This document shows, piece by piece, positions 7,321 through 7,579 of a stretch of DNA of 7,579 nucleotides. The stretch's first letter is position 1; each line of letters begins with the position of its first letter. Below the pieces are notes generated by a model that was given only the letters and a program-made list of their open reading frames with translations, did no database searches and had not been told where the DNA came from. Position numbers and translations under genes: made by a program. Origin of the DNA: CAZFAT01 sp964517075 (GTDB lineage: Bacteria; Acidobacteriota; Vicinamibacteria; Vicinamibacterales; SCN-69-37). The DNA lies in the NCBI GenBank assembly GCA_964517075.1, contig CAZFAT010000134.1:1-7579 (forward strand). The letters are read 5' to 3'.

Positions 7321-7579
7321 CTACCGGGCCCGGGAATTGACGTCGTAATACATCTGAATCCGGCCCGCCTCGAAGTCTCGGACGAAACCGACGATGGGAT
7401 CCAGGGCGCTCGCCCGGTCATCCGGGCCGAGCGCCTGGCCCCGGTAACCGGACCGGCTGGCCACAGACCGGATGAAGGTGCTCGAGCCGTCGACCGGCAG
7501 CGACGCCACATTGCGAGCAAAGGCGTCGAACAGGCCGTCCTGAAAGAGATACTGCTCCACGTTCGAGACGTAGAAGGTC
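7321..7579 (-). CDS. Conserved protein of unknown function (C-terminal part, cut by window edge)
   Basis: The visible 85 residues are the C-terminal end of a longer gene entering from the right; no start is present. The segment begins TFYVSNVEQYLFQDGLF and continues with FARNVASLPVDGSSTFIRSV, FVRDFEAGRIQMYYDV and a stop. From memory these motifs match the end of a conserved, functionally unassigned family in Acidobacteriota and Gemmatimonadota (possibly the LIC_10091/DUF7790-type proteins). The family name is uncertain. The open frame runs unbroken to the window edge with clear amphipathic protein character, so it is not a shadow ORF. It lies on the same strand as rpsL but 369 nt upstream, with promoter-like sequences between, so it is probably not part of the ribosomal operon. 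Confidence 0.75.
   Translation of the reverse strand, partial: TFYVSNVEQYLFQDGLFDAFARNVASLPVDGSSTFIRSVASRSGYRGQALGPDDRASALDPIVGFVRDFEAGRIQMYYDVNSRAR

Noticed and set aside
7310..7322. GGGGG/CCCCC short palindrome at the stop codon of the upstream gene as an intrinsic terminator
   Set aside because: The loop would be only 2-4 nt, the stem overlaps the stop codon, and no U-tract follows.

Overview
The window is GC-rich bacterial DNA. It is almost entirely one minus-strand translation-apparatus operon, read from high to low coordinates. The gene order is rpsL, rpsG, fusA, rpsJ, rplC, rplD, rplW, rplB, rpsS, rplV and the first 105 codons of rpsC, which is cut by the left edge. This is the str operon joined directly to the S10 operon. 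All eleven genes are intact in the window apart from the cut rpsC. Spacing is tight: 2 to 34 nt gaps, a 4-nt ATGA overlap (rplD/rplW) and a 1-nt TGATG overlap (rpsS/rplV). The exception is a 71-nt rpsG-fusA gap filled mostly by a degenerate heptanucleotide repeat.

Right of rpsL lies a 369-nt non-coding stretch (6952-7320). It holds two candidate sigma-70-type promoters on the minus strand, a palindrome and a larger inverted repeat around them, and a roughly 260-nt leader with several predicted stem-loops before the rpsL start. Right of that is the C-terminal 85 codons of a conserved protein of unknown function on the same strand, cut by the window edge.

Two linkages common elsewhere are missing: there is no tuf between fusA and rpsJ, and no rpoC upstream of rpsL. 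Without a tuf gene or a separate S10 leader, the E. coli-style L4-S10 leader and S7-rpsL/rpsG control sites have no obvious place. Control may instead sit in the rpsL leader or the rpsG-fusA gap. The GC-rich code, the protein sequences, the heptad repeat and the upstream unknown family suggest an Acidobacteriota (Vicinamibacteria-like) genome. This is an impression from memory, not a computed assignment.

The coding part is housekeeping and ordinary. I see no mobile element, CRISPR array, tRNA, rRNA or clearly new protein system. What deserves a second look is non-coding: the rpsL leader with its promoter-embedded palindrome, and the heptad repeat placed directly before fusA.
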